A DNA stretch of 12,003 bases from Jimgerdemannia flammicorona (lineage: Eukaryota; Mucoromycota; Endogonomycetes; Endogonales; Endogonaceae), in the NCBI GenBank assembly GCA_003990745.1, contig RBNI01005874.1, positions 1 to 12,003 of the forward strand, in the 5' to 3' direction. A model generated the notes under the pieces. It did not search any database and was not told the DNA's origin. It saw only the letters and a list, made by a program, of their open reading frames with translations. The number at the start of each line of letters is the position of its first letter. Within the stretch, counting starts at the first letter, position 1. Position numbers and translations under genes: made by a program. Shown here piece after piece: positions 1 to 8,028 of the stretch.

Positions 1-1157
1 TCCCCCCCCCCAAAAAAAAGAACTAAGGTCACAATGCTTGCGAGCGTCAGACAGACCCACCTCCTACACTACCTTCCACGATGTGCCTCGTCCTTCCATT
101 GTCATCGCCTCTGCAACAGCACCCGCCCGCCTCATTAATCTCGCCATCACGATAGTATGACCGCGTGTAGTGCTCTGCACGATCTACATTTTCCACGTTG
201 TTCCATGCTCAAAACAGCGAAGTATTGGCCGGAAGGATGCCGGTGAGCGTGATGGTTGAACCGTAATACTTCTCAACAGTGAGATAAGCGAGAGCCATCC
301 GCTCAATCGATCTGCCACACGAACCGGCACACATCATGTTGTCGGTACCCGCACCCAACCCTTGGGTAGAGGAATGGTGGGTGAAGAGGTGGGCTATTGC
401 GCCTCCTCCGGTATTCTTTGATGGTGGAAGAGTTAACCAGACGAGGCAAGATGTCGTGTTCATTTCCCACTTTTGGAGCAGGCCAATGGTAGCAGCAGCA
501 GCAACAGTATCTCCCATAAACTATGGCAACATAGAGAGTAGGTTGTGGCAGGGTCAGACGAAGTCCCTATTTAGAGTTTATATTGGGTCGTTGGGTGCTT
601 TAATTATTCACCACGCAGTGCTTTACTACAACTGTATGAGATTACCGACTATGCCCAGCATGAGAAAGCTTTTGCGACGACAATAATCGGGACGTAGCGT
701 ATTTATTAAAGATTAGTTGATACCTTCACGCTGCTCAAGGAACCTGCTCGTCGAGAGTCTGGTTTCTACGACAACCACCTTGTACGCTGCCCGTCTGTCT
801 ACCATTAACACCCAATCTCCTCTTGATGGCGCGACAGGCGATAATAATCTCGAGAGTCGGGGACAAACCCTCGGTGAGATGCTTATCAGGTTTTGAGGCA
901 GTGGATTTCAGAGGCCGCAATGTTGGCATATCGTTTGATGCGGCCCCGGCGGGAGGTATTGATGGTATCTCCTGGAGCCACTGAAGCCAATGTGGTTAAA
1001 GCGCCATTTAATTCGGAGCGAGTAAACGTCTTTGTTTGGCATTTGTTTAGGAATGGTGAGGAAAGGAAAGGTCGGTAAACAAAAGTAAAGGTATCGTACC
1101 CCCCTTCCCCTTCTCCCGTTTCGGTTATTGGAAGAGTCAAAAGTCGAATTCCGAGCG
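1..1157. other. Gene-free stretch, left edge
   Basis: Begins with C10 (2-11) followed by A8 (12-19). A minus-strand frame of 102 codons from ATG 517 (209-517) has a TATA-like TATAAA at about 578-573, but its product is not recognisable and the length is compatible with chance. I see nothing else I can support. Confidence 0.4.
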
Positions 1158-1385
1158 ATGACTCTGGATCCTTTGGACCAACATGACCTCTCGGTTTTGG
1201 GGGAAAGGGACGTACATTTCCTTGCCTACCCAGGGCCATTTCGAGTTGGACTACCACATCACAACATTTATACTGCCTTGGTGTAAGTCGTTCGCCAATC
1301 CCAATTTTGTTGTTGCCAAAATATAATTGGAAATACACTGAAATTAAAATAAAATGAAATTAGAGCGCCCATTAAAGCCAAGTAA
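1158..1385 (+). CDS. Small gene model or exon, join(1158..1282, 1364..1385), unknown product
   Basis: I do not recognise it. ATG 1158 opens a frame of 42 codons with ordinary protein composition (many Leu, His, Asp and Pro). It runs into a consensus donor GTAAGT at 1283. Splicing to the acceptor AAATTAG ending at 1363 keeps the frame and ends 7 codons later at TAA (1383-1385), giving 48 aa. Unspliced, it stops at 1284-1286. The intron is A/T-rich (81 bp) but has no clear CTAAC branch site. The opposite strand has a 150-codon open frame (886-1338), so the strand is not settled. Confidence 0.22.
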
Positions 1386-1570
1386 TATGACAGGGCTGTA
1401 TAAGTCGGGATGAAAGACATGATGGAACAAAACAGTGCGATGAACATAACCGCCGCAAATAGCTCGCACATACACGTAATCAGTTCTGTGGCAGTAACTT
1501 CTTTAGCATGCATGACGTCGTGTTGGTAACGTGGACATAATAGTGTTGGCCCTCGGAGAGTTATATTTAC

Positions 1571-1629
1571 ATGATATTTGTACTATCCCATTCCCTGATG
1601 TTTGTATCTATTCCCAGATGTTTGTACCG
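1571..1629. repeat. 20-bp tandem repeat, two copies plus a degenerate third
   Basis: ATTCCCTGATGTTTGTATCT (1590-1609) is followed directly by ATTCCCAGATGTTTGTACCG (1610-1629), with 17 of 20 bases identical. A looser relative with the GAT-TTTGTA core lies at 1571-1589. Confidence 0.8.
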
Positions 1630-2092
1630 CCTCCTACTGGAACGACCTATGTATTCGGATTTGGACATATCTAGAGGATGCGCAGTTTAAACGCTGAAAC
1701 AAAAGAAAAAAAGAAAAATGATATACATAATTTCATTTCGCCAAACCTGGAAATGAGCTTCAAGGGACTTGCAGCCCAACTTGTGCTAGCTTTCTGCACA
1801 TAATACTATGTGTGTAATTTGAGGGGTATAGTTCCGTTATGAGAAAGTGGCGTGCGGATATTTCTGGTTTTGGTAAGTATCTGCTTCCGGTCCATATATA
1901 CTCCACTACTGCGCCGAAGTGGCACAGTTCACTACGTCTAATAAGTGCGCTTGCCGCGGGGAGGAACGTGGAGCTGAACGGATGAATTACTGCCGGTTGT
2001 CGCGATATATATTTGCAATTAGAGAAGAGAAATTGAAACCCTGGAAGGCGGTTCGAATTGAATGACCTCATTTTTATTTACCTCCATTTCCA

Positions 2093-2113
2093 TTTTATTT
2101 ATTTATTTATTTT
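2093..2113. repeat. (TTTA)5 microsatellite
   Basis: Five tandem TTTA units in an A/T-rich intergenic stretch. No gene is seen next to it. Confidence 0.8.
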
Positions 2114-2170
2114 CGGGGTGGTGAAGCGCCAATTAACGAAACTCCAGTTTCGGGTTACGTTTAGATCCCG

Positions 2171-2533
2171 TCACCCGTCGGGAATAGTCCAGAGGGCTGA
2201 GCAATATATGTGAATCCTGTTGGTTTCCATTCGTGGGTCAAATTCGTCCAGCTCACGGATTAGTTTTCCGTCGACTTTATGGTAAACATGCATCAAGCAA
2301 TGTTTACAGTCCTTTACCGGGACAAGCTGTCGCGCGAAAGGGGGGAGGCGGCGGGAGGTGAGGTGCACCTGATTGCCACTCTCGGCCTCGCACATACGCA
2401 CATACAAAACAGCCAACACGTTATTCCCACATGCGTTGGTTGCAAGCCCCCCTTCAATTCTCGACCATTCCCAACAAGCTTCGGTTTGTATCACATAATT
2501 ACACGCTTTCGCACTACCGCGGCTCATAAGCAT
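2171..2533 (-). CDS. Hypothetical Cys-containing protein, 120 aa
   Basis: I do not recognise it. A continuous frame starts at ATG 2533 and has seven Cys (residues 11, 20, 35, 48, 76, 79 and 111), including CKHC. The C-terminal 50 residues have a balanced, globular-looking composition and purine-first codons. There is no signal peptide, so a secreted Cys-rich role is not supported. No TATA or CCAAT element stands out upstream. A frame of this length is expected by chance several times in 12 kb, so this rests on composition only. Confidence 0.22.
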   Translation of the reverse strand: MLMSRGSAKACNYVIQTEACWEWSRIEGGLATNACGNNVLAVLYVRMCEAESGNQVHLTSRRLPPFARQLVPVKDCKHCLMHVYHKVDGKLIRELDEFDPRMETNRIHIYCSALWTIPDG

Positions 2534-3433
2534 CGATTGACTTGCGTGTTGTTTTGAGGGATTTATGCATTTCCGAGTTTCACCTACAGCGCTTATTTCT
2601 TTATTTTTGACGATTTAAATTTCCTTTTTTTGACTACTCTGCTGACTAATTCTGTTTTATTTTGGCAATCGGCCGCAGCAGGATCATAGCCACCCGACGT
2701 GTTTTTCGATCAAGGTAGAACCGTGCGTTGCTATGGTGCAACGTCAAAAAAAAAAAAAAAAAAAAAAAAGAGTCACTTTTAGAATAGGCAAGCATTTCCT
2801 AGTATGTGGTCTGATTATAGACGGAGAATGCTACGGTGTTGAGCATACAATTCGGCTTCAAATTGGCATATGCTTGGCAGACGAAACGTTTTTTAATTTG
2901 AGCCCGGATCCCGGAGAAGGCAATGTCGATGCTACACCGAACACGAATGACTGCCATCGAACCACATCTCAATGCTCCAATGCAGTAAACCGAATTAACA
3001 TTACGCTTATCCCAGTCCGAATGACATGTGCATTGGACGATTTCGTGCTCGAAAGATCAATCCTCGAGCGTCAGGATGTTTCGATGCAGAGGGATCGAGG
3101 GTTGAGCAACCTAGATGGACGATAATCTGACATCTCCCATTGACATGTGATCCCGAACGGGATCTCGCTTCGATTGTAATGAATGTAAATAGGACTTCAA
3201 ATGTCAGAGCATTCACAAAGAAAAAGTGGACCACGTTTTGTGATCTATCTGCGAGATCAGTCTGCCTCGAGCAAGTCCATCTACTCAATCAACTTATCAC
3301 CATACAATTGATTCTTGGCCCGGCGGTTGTTTTCTGCAATCATTCAAAAGAAAAGGAGGTGTCAATGCCTTGAGCTAATTACCATCATCGCCAAACACCC
3401 TTTCCAGGCCTCAAACCATGTTTTCTAACGTCA
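2534..3433. other. Intergenic stretch, A24 tract only
   Basis: Apart from the hairpin and A24 tract I see no supported gene. Overlapping frames on both strands (2733-3125 plus, 3007-3288 minus) have no recognisable motifs and start inside or next to low-complexity DNA. Confidence 0.4.
2726..2769 (+). repeat. Short hairpin followed by an A24 tract
   Basis: CGTTGC (2726-2731) and GCAACG (2738-2743) form a perfect 6-bp stem with a 6-base loop. Two bases later an uninterrupted run of 24 A begins (2746-2769). This could be the tail of an old retroposed transcript or a simple homopolymer. Confidence 0.6.
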
Positions 3434-3482
3434 TCACCAAAAGTCGGCCAGCAGTCGCTTCTCAAGCAACTCAGCCAATATG

Positions 3483-3981
3483 TCAAAATCCTTCTCCGTG
3501 ATCCTGAATCCCACCACCCCGCTTCGCGCCTTCTAAAAGTCGACCTCCGCTGCCCCAACTCCAATATTCATCCCCAGATACCGAGACGCACTCCACTTTT
3601 GCACCGCCGGGACTCTCGGCTTCGGACTCCGGCACGCGTACGAAATTGAGCGGCAGGAGGACCGCAATGTTATGATCACCCAGCGGTTCAGCGTCGTGTG
3701 AGCTTTGAACCCAATATAGGATCGGTTTCGTTAGTACAATAACTGCGAAAGAGCATGTATATGAAATTCTGCAGATCGTGGTTTAGTGTAATTTAGTATT
3801 CGAAAGCTGGTATGGCGAATGACTTCTACAAAGTTTCGCACGTTGACCAAGGCAATTCGCGTCCCCCCCCAATTTTTTTTTTTCCTTTTGAGCGTCAATA
3901 CTACCTGGCAAACCGGAAAAGATGACAACAGGGTGTATGAATACACCAATAAGCGCAGGGCGACGCCAGATACCGGATCAT
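3483..3981 (-). CDS. Small spliced gene model, join(3981..3905, 3702..3483), unknown product, possible frameshift
   Basis: I do not recognise the product. The intron (3904-3703, 202 bp) has donor CAG/GTAGTA, a perfect TACTAAC branch site at 3736-3730 and acceptor CAAAG 28 nt later. Exon 1 from ATG 3981 gives 25 codons plus two bases, rich in Cys, Tyr and His. Exon 2 stays in frame for 72 more codons, with purine-first, GC-rich third-position codons, and ends at TGA 3485-3483, giving 98 aa. The second half is acidic and Gly-rich. The neighbouring frame beyond a G-rich run near 3510-3520 is open to 3434 and reads like an ordinary amphipathic C-terminal helix (GFRITEKDFDILAELLEKRLL, 3508-3446 or so). 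An indel may have cut the protein short. It is the divergent partner of the 4599 model across the 4389-4431 cluster. Confidence 0.35.
3703..3904 (-). other. Predicted intron with TACTAAC branch site
   Basis: The minus strand reads CAG/GTAGTATTG at the donor, TACTAAC at 3736-3730, and CAAAG at the acceptor ending at 3703. TACTAAC is the full fungal consensus. The size matches the 230-bp intron of the homeodomain gene. The donor is weaker than GTAAGT, so the branch and acceptor are the firmer part of the call. Confidence 0.4.
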
Positions 3982-4388
3982 GGACTATTGCTCCGAAACC
4001 CGAGACCCCCCCTACAGGGAGAAGTTTATTACCCTTCCGCCGCGAAGCTCGACAAGGGGGGACGCGGGGCGTTGCACTTTTCTGACCACTCGGGTGGAGG
4101 AGGCTAAATTATCTACATTGTACGGATGAGGGGGAGGGGAAGGGAACTTGGACCCGTTCTACTAGAGTTTCCGTGATAAGATCATGGAGGACCCCGAACA
4201 CCAAAGATGTATATGGCTCGTTGAAGAATGGTTTCTTTCTATTGGCCTCTCTTCCTTTTATTTATTTGTGTGTGTACCTTGCGCACATATTGCCAACGCA
4301 TAATGTTTTTGTTTTCGCCCTTCCCCCCCCTTCTTTTTCTTCAAACAGCGACCTCTCACTCTTTTGTTTGTCGCTCATACCGATCCCT

Positions 4389-4431
4389 ATTGGCCAATCG
4401 ATGACGTCATCGATATAATTTGCATCACGTG
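4389..4431. promoter_or_regulatory. Dense palindromic regulatory cluster, probable bidirectional promoter
   Basis: Within 43 bp are ATTGGCCAAT (4389-4398, a palindromic pair of CCAAT boxes), the 18-bp perfect palindrome ATCGATGACGTCATCGAT (4397-4414) centred on the CRE octamer TGACGTCA, the octamer ATTTGCAT (4418-4425) and the E-box CACGTG (4426-4431). In known families these are sites for HAP/NF-Y, ATF/CREB-type bZIP, POU-like and bHLH (Cbf1/Pho4-type) factors. Another reverse CCAAT lies at 4241-4245. The cluster sits between divergent gene models, 168 bp from the plus-strand start at 4599 and 408 bp from the minus-strand start at 3981. Confidence 0.6.
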
Positions 4432-4598
4432 GCCCCCAGGTGCCCCAGTCCTGTTGTGGTACGTTTCCAACCCGGCGGAAGGGAAACAGGGTGCCTGAGC
4501 TGTGGGGACACGCGCGGCCCCGTCACCAAAGCTTGCTTCCCCTCGGAGCATTGTGCACCGCATACGGAACTCCTGCGACACCCGAAAAGAGACCCACC

Positions 4599-4924
4599 AT
4601 GGGACAAGTACGGACAAATGCCGAGCTTTATGTGGATGTAATTCTATCCGGGAAAATGGACTGCAAAGTATATATTACAGAAGGAAACGCAAAATTGTTT
4701 GTGGGTGATCATAGGTAAAATAAAATAAACCCAATCCAGCGCGTGTTAGGACGCGATTACACCCATTTCGGCCCACATTGTGGGTGAGACTATTATAACC
4801 CAGCTCCGATTCCCAGGCCGAACCCGAATCGCGGCGGACAGGGATCCCGCCCGAATCCGCGGCGTCGCGAACGAAGACTAGACGGGGAAAGCACGGGCCC
4901 CGACATACACAGATAGTGCTGTGA
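4599..4924 (+). CDS. Small spliced gene model, join(4599..4714, 4804..4924), unknown product
   Basis: I do not recognise the product. ATG 4599 has an excellent start context (CCCACCATGG) and is the first ATG after the regulatory cluster ending at 4431. Exon 1 encodes 38 codons and ends at AG/GTAAAA. An acceptor ending ACCCAG at 4803 restores the frame and gives a 78-aa protein: a mixed N-terminal half, then a Ser/Glu/Arg-rich, basic and probably disordered tail ending at TGA 4922-4924. A second acceptor, TCCCAG at 4816, also keeps an open frame and has a TATAAC branch-like site 17 nt upstream. Unspliced, the frame stops at 4718 after 39 aa, with AATAAA at 4719-4724 and 4724-4729. For the spliced form, AATAAA at 4964-4969 lies about 40 nt past the stop. 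It runs tail-to-tail with the homeodomain gene. Confidence 0.4.
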
Positions 4925-5015
4925 GCGGGACCCGGAAAACGCGACATGAAAATAGGAAGGGAGAATAAAGAAGAAAATTATGATACAGCAAAACAGACAG
5001 AATAAGACGAGTGTT

Positions 5016-5038
5016 CGGAGAGAGCGGAGAGAGCGGAG
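5016..5038. repeat. 9-bp tandem repeat CGGAGAGAG, 2.6 copies
   Basis: CGGAGAGAG is repeated at 5016-5024 and 5025-5033, and continues as CGGAG to 5038. It lies in the gene-free stretch between the converging 4599 and homeodomain genes. Confidence 0.8.
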
Positions 5039-5143
5039 TCCAAAACAGGCAACGAGATGCAGGAGTAAAGATGATGAGTGCGCCTCAGGAAGAGGGGGAT
5101 ACGAAAGGAATGTAGCAGCGACGACATGTTGCAAAACTAACAC

Positions 5144-5183
5144 AATAATAATAAAGAGTTGTGATTATTAAAAAAAAAAAAAA
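5144..5183 (+). repeat. AATAAA signal plus A14 tract, possible retroposed 3' end
   Basis: AATAAA (5150-5155) is followed 14 bases later by 14 A (5170-5183). That is the order seen at the 3' end of a reverse-transcribed mRNA copy. It lies just past the stop codon of the minus-strand homeodomain gene, where the same bases read as a T-rich 3' UTR, so it may instead be part of that gene. Confidence 0.35.
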
Positions 5184-5259
5184 GGGATAGACACGAATGA
5201 CCAGCAAAGAGACCGGCTCGATGAAAAAAAGTTCTTCCGCCGCTCCACCGCAACCGGCC

Positions 5260-7214
5260 TCACTCATGTTCTCCTCCTTTATACCACGGCCTCCACGTAC
5301 TCGCATCGTGTACCACCACCTCATGCCCATTGACTTCGACGCCGCCATGCACGCTGACCATCCTATTCGCGACATCGTCATCCTCTTCCTCATCTCCATG
5401 TTCAACGCCATACGCATTGCCATGTTTCCCATCCATCCTAACGAGATGCTCATGCCCATGTCCCTGCGACCCACGCGCCCTCGCGCACGACCTCCCGCAC
5501 CCGCCGTCCTGCTGCTGGTCGATCACGAACCCCTCGTCCTCCAGGGCGGCCGAGGCAAGAAGATCCAGCGTCGGGATCATGTTCATATATCCAAATGGGT
5601 TACTCGCCGCTGCGGCTGCAGCTGCGGCGGCCGCGGCGGTCATGGTGGATTGATGGTGGTGCTGTTGGTGGTGGTGGTGGTGGTGTGACTGTTGTTGTTC
5701 GTGGGGCGCGAGGGCTAGATTTGAGAACCCTGCGTAGGCGCCAGTGTGTGCTGGTGAGGCATACGGAAACGCGCTGAGGAGATTGTGCTGTGCGACTGCT
5801 GCGGTGGTAGATGTGTGCTGGACGAAGCCGGTGGAGAAGACGGGGCTCATGGGCATGGGCTGGGCGTAGAGCGGGTGTTGGAGCGGGACGACGGAGGTGG
5901 CGGCATGGTGTTGGACCATGTCGTCAGCGGCGGTAGTCATAATGAATTGCTGGGGTTGTTGATGCTTCAGAGACCTACTGGAGCCGATGTGGGCACTGTT
6001 TGTGGGGGAAACATGGGTCGGAGTCGGAGATGGTTTCGGGTTGACAGAAAGGGTGATGTTTGCTGCAGAGAGGTTGGCGGCGGAGGATTTCCGGCGCTTG
6101 CGGTGCTCGCCGTCGAGATAGGCGCGGGTGGGGTCCTCGGTAGTCGGGGGTAGGATTTTATCAAGGGTAACGGTGACCGAGGTACGACGAGGCTGCTGAG
6201 CGCTGGGCATGACAGTGAGATTGTGAAAGAAGATATTAGACGCCGCCCACTTTTCCTGCTGAGCTGCCTGACGATTCTTGGCCTTCTGGCGCTGGTTTTG
6301 GAACCAGATTTGCACTGTGCGCGGATTCATGCCCAGGGCTGTGGCGAGATTCAGACGCATCTCCGTGGACGGGAAGGAGGTCTGCGCTAGGACCTTGCGC
6401 AAGACGCGCGACTGGAAGGGTGTCGTGACAGTACGAGTTCGTTTCCGGCGGATATGGTTCATAAGGTCTTGGTCGTTTGGGTTTTCCGACGACGATGTCG
6501 AGTAGGCGGTTCCATCCGCGGCAATGATTCCTGAAATAGCATTTGGAGGAGACATGTGACAATGATGGGAAGATATGTTAGAGATAGAAAAAAAAAATTG
6601 GCCGCGCGGGAGGTGGGGGAGGCACAGAGGTGAAAGCGAACACATCCCCCAAGAATTGCCGCGATTCTCGTTGTCTGGGTTGTATGGCCATAATAAAACT
6701 ACTGACTAAGGGGCCAAGTAGGAGAAAACCCGGTCACACAGGATAACGCGAAAAACTCACTCGTGTCGTCCACAGCCTCCTCTTCGCCGGAAATGCTCTC
6801 GGAGCTCGCTCTCGACGGCCTAAACTCTTCACCCTGGGGCATACCCTCGACCTCGCCGCCACCCTCGTGCTCCTCGGCCAGGCGCGCCTCCTCGAGAATC
6901 TGGTCGAGCGACAGCAGCTCGCCGTTGGAGGTGTTGATGATGCCGGCAAAGGTAGAGCTGCGGCGCGGTTTAGCGACGGGGTGGTGGCTACCGCCGGAGG
7001 GTCGCTGGACTGGCAAGGTGTTGTTGGCGGGTTCGTGTGTGGCGGAGGCGGAGGTGGAGGTTGAGGTTGGGACGGTGTAGGTCGGTGGGTTACCAGGCTT
7101 GTTTGAGGGACGACGGCCGCGTCGCTTGTGGAGTGGGTCGTCGGCGAACTGGAAGGTAGTCATGAGTGGTAGTAGTTGTGTGGATAGGTCAGAAGATGGC
7201 GAGAGGATGTCCAT
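5260..7214 (-). CDS. Homeodomain transcription factor, two exons, join(7214..6761, 6530..5260)
   Basis: A sequence-specific nuclear DNA-binding protein of 574 aa when spliced. Exon 1 ends ...GAC GAC ACG A before GTGAGT. Exon 2 resumes in phase after TTTCAG, so residue 152 becomes Arg and the frame stays open to TGA at 5260. The homeodomain spans about residues 180-239 and has 60 residues with no TALE insertion. Its recognition helix reads WFQNQRQKAKNRQ, with Trp48, Phe49, Gln50, Asn51 and Arg53 of the family all present. The N-terminus has a basic AT-hook-like patch, KRRGRRP (30-36). A KRRK nuclear-localisation patch lies near 297-300. The C-terminus is low complexity: His/Gln at 430-445, 11 Ala at 450-460 and an acidic run at 531-537. 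The start is uncertain: a TATA box lies only 4 bp from ATG 7214, and the leader-like CT-rich stretch after it favours ATG 7163 (557 aa). It is not the basidiomycete HD2 type. The target genes are unknown. Confidence 0.9.
5624..5695. repeat. Trinucleotide-rich tracts coding poly-Ala and His/Gln
   Basis: GCN-type codons (about 5600-5637) and CAC/CAA-type codons (about 5645-5697), read on the minus strand, make the Ala-11 and His/Gln tracts of the homeodomain protein. They are likely length-variable between strains. The codons in the Ala tract are mixed, which limits slippage. Confidence 0.6.
6531..6760 (-). other. Spliceosomal intron of the homeodomain gene (230 bp, phase 1)
   Basis: The donor is GTGAGT at 6760-6755. 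The branch site CTAAC lies at 6581-6577, after a run of T. The acceptor TTTCAG ends at 6531 and is the first AG after the branch site. Splicing joins two long open frames in phase. Without it, exon 1 would stop within the intron and the homeodomain would lack its natural N-terminus. Confidence 0.88.
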
Positions 7215-7234
7215 TGGAATATATAGGTTCCAAT
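7213..7234 (-). promoter_or_regulatory. TATA box inside a CCAAT inverted repeat, homeodomain gene promoter
   Basis: On the plus strand ATTGGAA (7213-7219) and TTCCAAT (7228-7234) form exact 7-bp inverted arms around an 8-bp spacer TATATAGG. The minus strand therefore reads a TATATATT box flanked by two opposed CCAAT pentamers. The inner arm overlaps the upstream candidate start codon (7214-7212). If the box is used in the usual way, transcription starts inside the first candidate codons and translation begins at ATG 7163. Confidence 0.55.
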
Positions 7235-7294
7235 TATAGTTGGGCTCAGAGAAGGCTTTCCTCCAAAAAGCCTCTTGTTATGTACCCGCATTTG

Positions 7295-7342
7295 ACCCGC
7301 CCAAAGCGGCAAGAGGTGTGGTGGGTTCCATTTTGATTGGCC
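7295..7342 (-). promoter_or_regulatory. CCAAT box and GC-box upstream of the homeodomain gene
   Basis: The minus strand carries GGCCAATC at 7342-7335, a good match to the CCAAT site bound by the fungal HAP/NF-Y complex. It also carries GGGCGGGT at 7302-7295. Both lie 80-130 bp upstream of the TATA-containing inverted repeat, which is a normal distance for proximal promoter elements. This is motif evidence only. Confidence 0.4.
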
Positions 7343-8028
7343 GTGTTTGTTGATGAAAGAAAAATTAACCCTTTTCAAACCCGAGAAACATGGATGGACA
7401 TTCTGCATCTCATTTCTCTCCCACTGCCGCCGTTCATTCGCCACTTTCCACCAACCCCTTCCCCAAGCTCGGCACATGACCGCCCGTCATCAAAGTCTAA
7501 AAGTGTCTTCTGAAACATGCATGAGATGAGAACCCGCTCACGAAGCGGGCTGACCGTCCCCCTACTTTTTTTTATTTGGAGGACAGAACCCAAACAACAA
7601 ACATATATTATAGAGGTGATACCAAAATAGTGTGAATCAGCTCTGCGCAGCCCCTGAATTCTCTACCGAAATGAAAACGGACATGGTGTCGCTGCTTAAC
7701 AAACATATACCATCCTGCTTCAATCGATATCGTCTAGATTATTATTGTTTTTCCTGAGAAGCCAGAAAAGCCCTCCAATGCGAGCCCAGCACACGATAAA
7801 AATATGAAAATTACTCACATGCTTCAATTTGCGTGTGCCCCACTTGTGAGACTAGCGTCACCTTGCGAAATACACGCAGGGCACCCATACCTGTCGTTCC
7901 ACAGCGAAACAAAGAAAAAGACCTCTTCCGCCTGCCCCTCCCGGCCCTCTTCATTTCCACTTTCTCTATATCCCGCGCGCCCCGCCTAACCCTTCGTCCA
8001 ATTTCCGCACTTGATTGGTGGACGCGAA
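7343..8028. other. Intergenic stretch upstream of the homeodomain gene
   Basis: Holds the hairpin CCCGCT/AGCGGG at about 7532-7548, before a T-run. Near 7921-7971 is a pyrimidine-rich, TATA-like stretch (TCTATATCC) about 60 bp before ATG 8029. No supported coding region. Confidence 0.35.

Larger units (their letters stand above)
1386..2170. other. Intergenic stretch with repeats only
   Basis: A/T-rich DNA holding the 20-bp tandem repeat and the TTTA microsatellite. A hydrophobic minus-strand frame (1268-1513) and a GTAAGT at 1872-1877 without a convincing exon pair were seen, but neither supports a gene. Confidence 0.4.

Noticed and set aside
886..1338. 150-codon minus-strand frame
   Set aside because: It starts with GTG. 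About one stop-free run of this length is expected by chance in 12 kb of this composition, and I see no motif. ATG 1239 would give 117 codons.
1268..1513. Hydrophobic 81-aa minus-strand frame with apparent membrane segments
   Set aside because: T-rich DNA gives Phe/Ile/Leu-rich translations by composition alone. No splice or promoter support.
4793..5143. 116-aa minus-strand frame rich in Phe, Leu and Cys
   Set aside because: It lies in the T-rich 3' flank of the homeodomain gene and is antisense to the 4599 model. Composition-driven.
5197..6153. Long plus-strand open frames, including poly-Gly/Val and Ala runs
   Set aside because: They are antisense shadows of the GC-rich homeodomain exon and its trinucleotide tracts.
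6763..7080. Plus-strand Ser-rich open frame
   Set aside because: It is antisense to exon 1 of the homeodomain gene.
5260..7214. Mating-type locus (paired HD1/HD2 genes)
   Set aside because: Only one homeodomain gene is present, its helix lacks the HD2-type residues, and there is no divergent TALE partner.
7532..7570. CCCGCT/AGCGGG hairpin before a T-run as a bacterial-type terminator
   Set aside because: The window is eukaryotic and no gene ends there.
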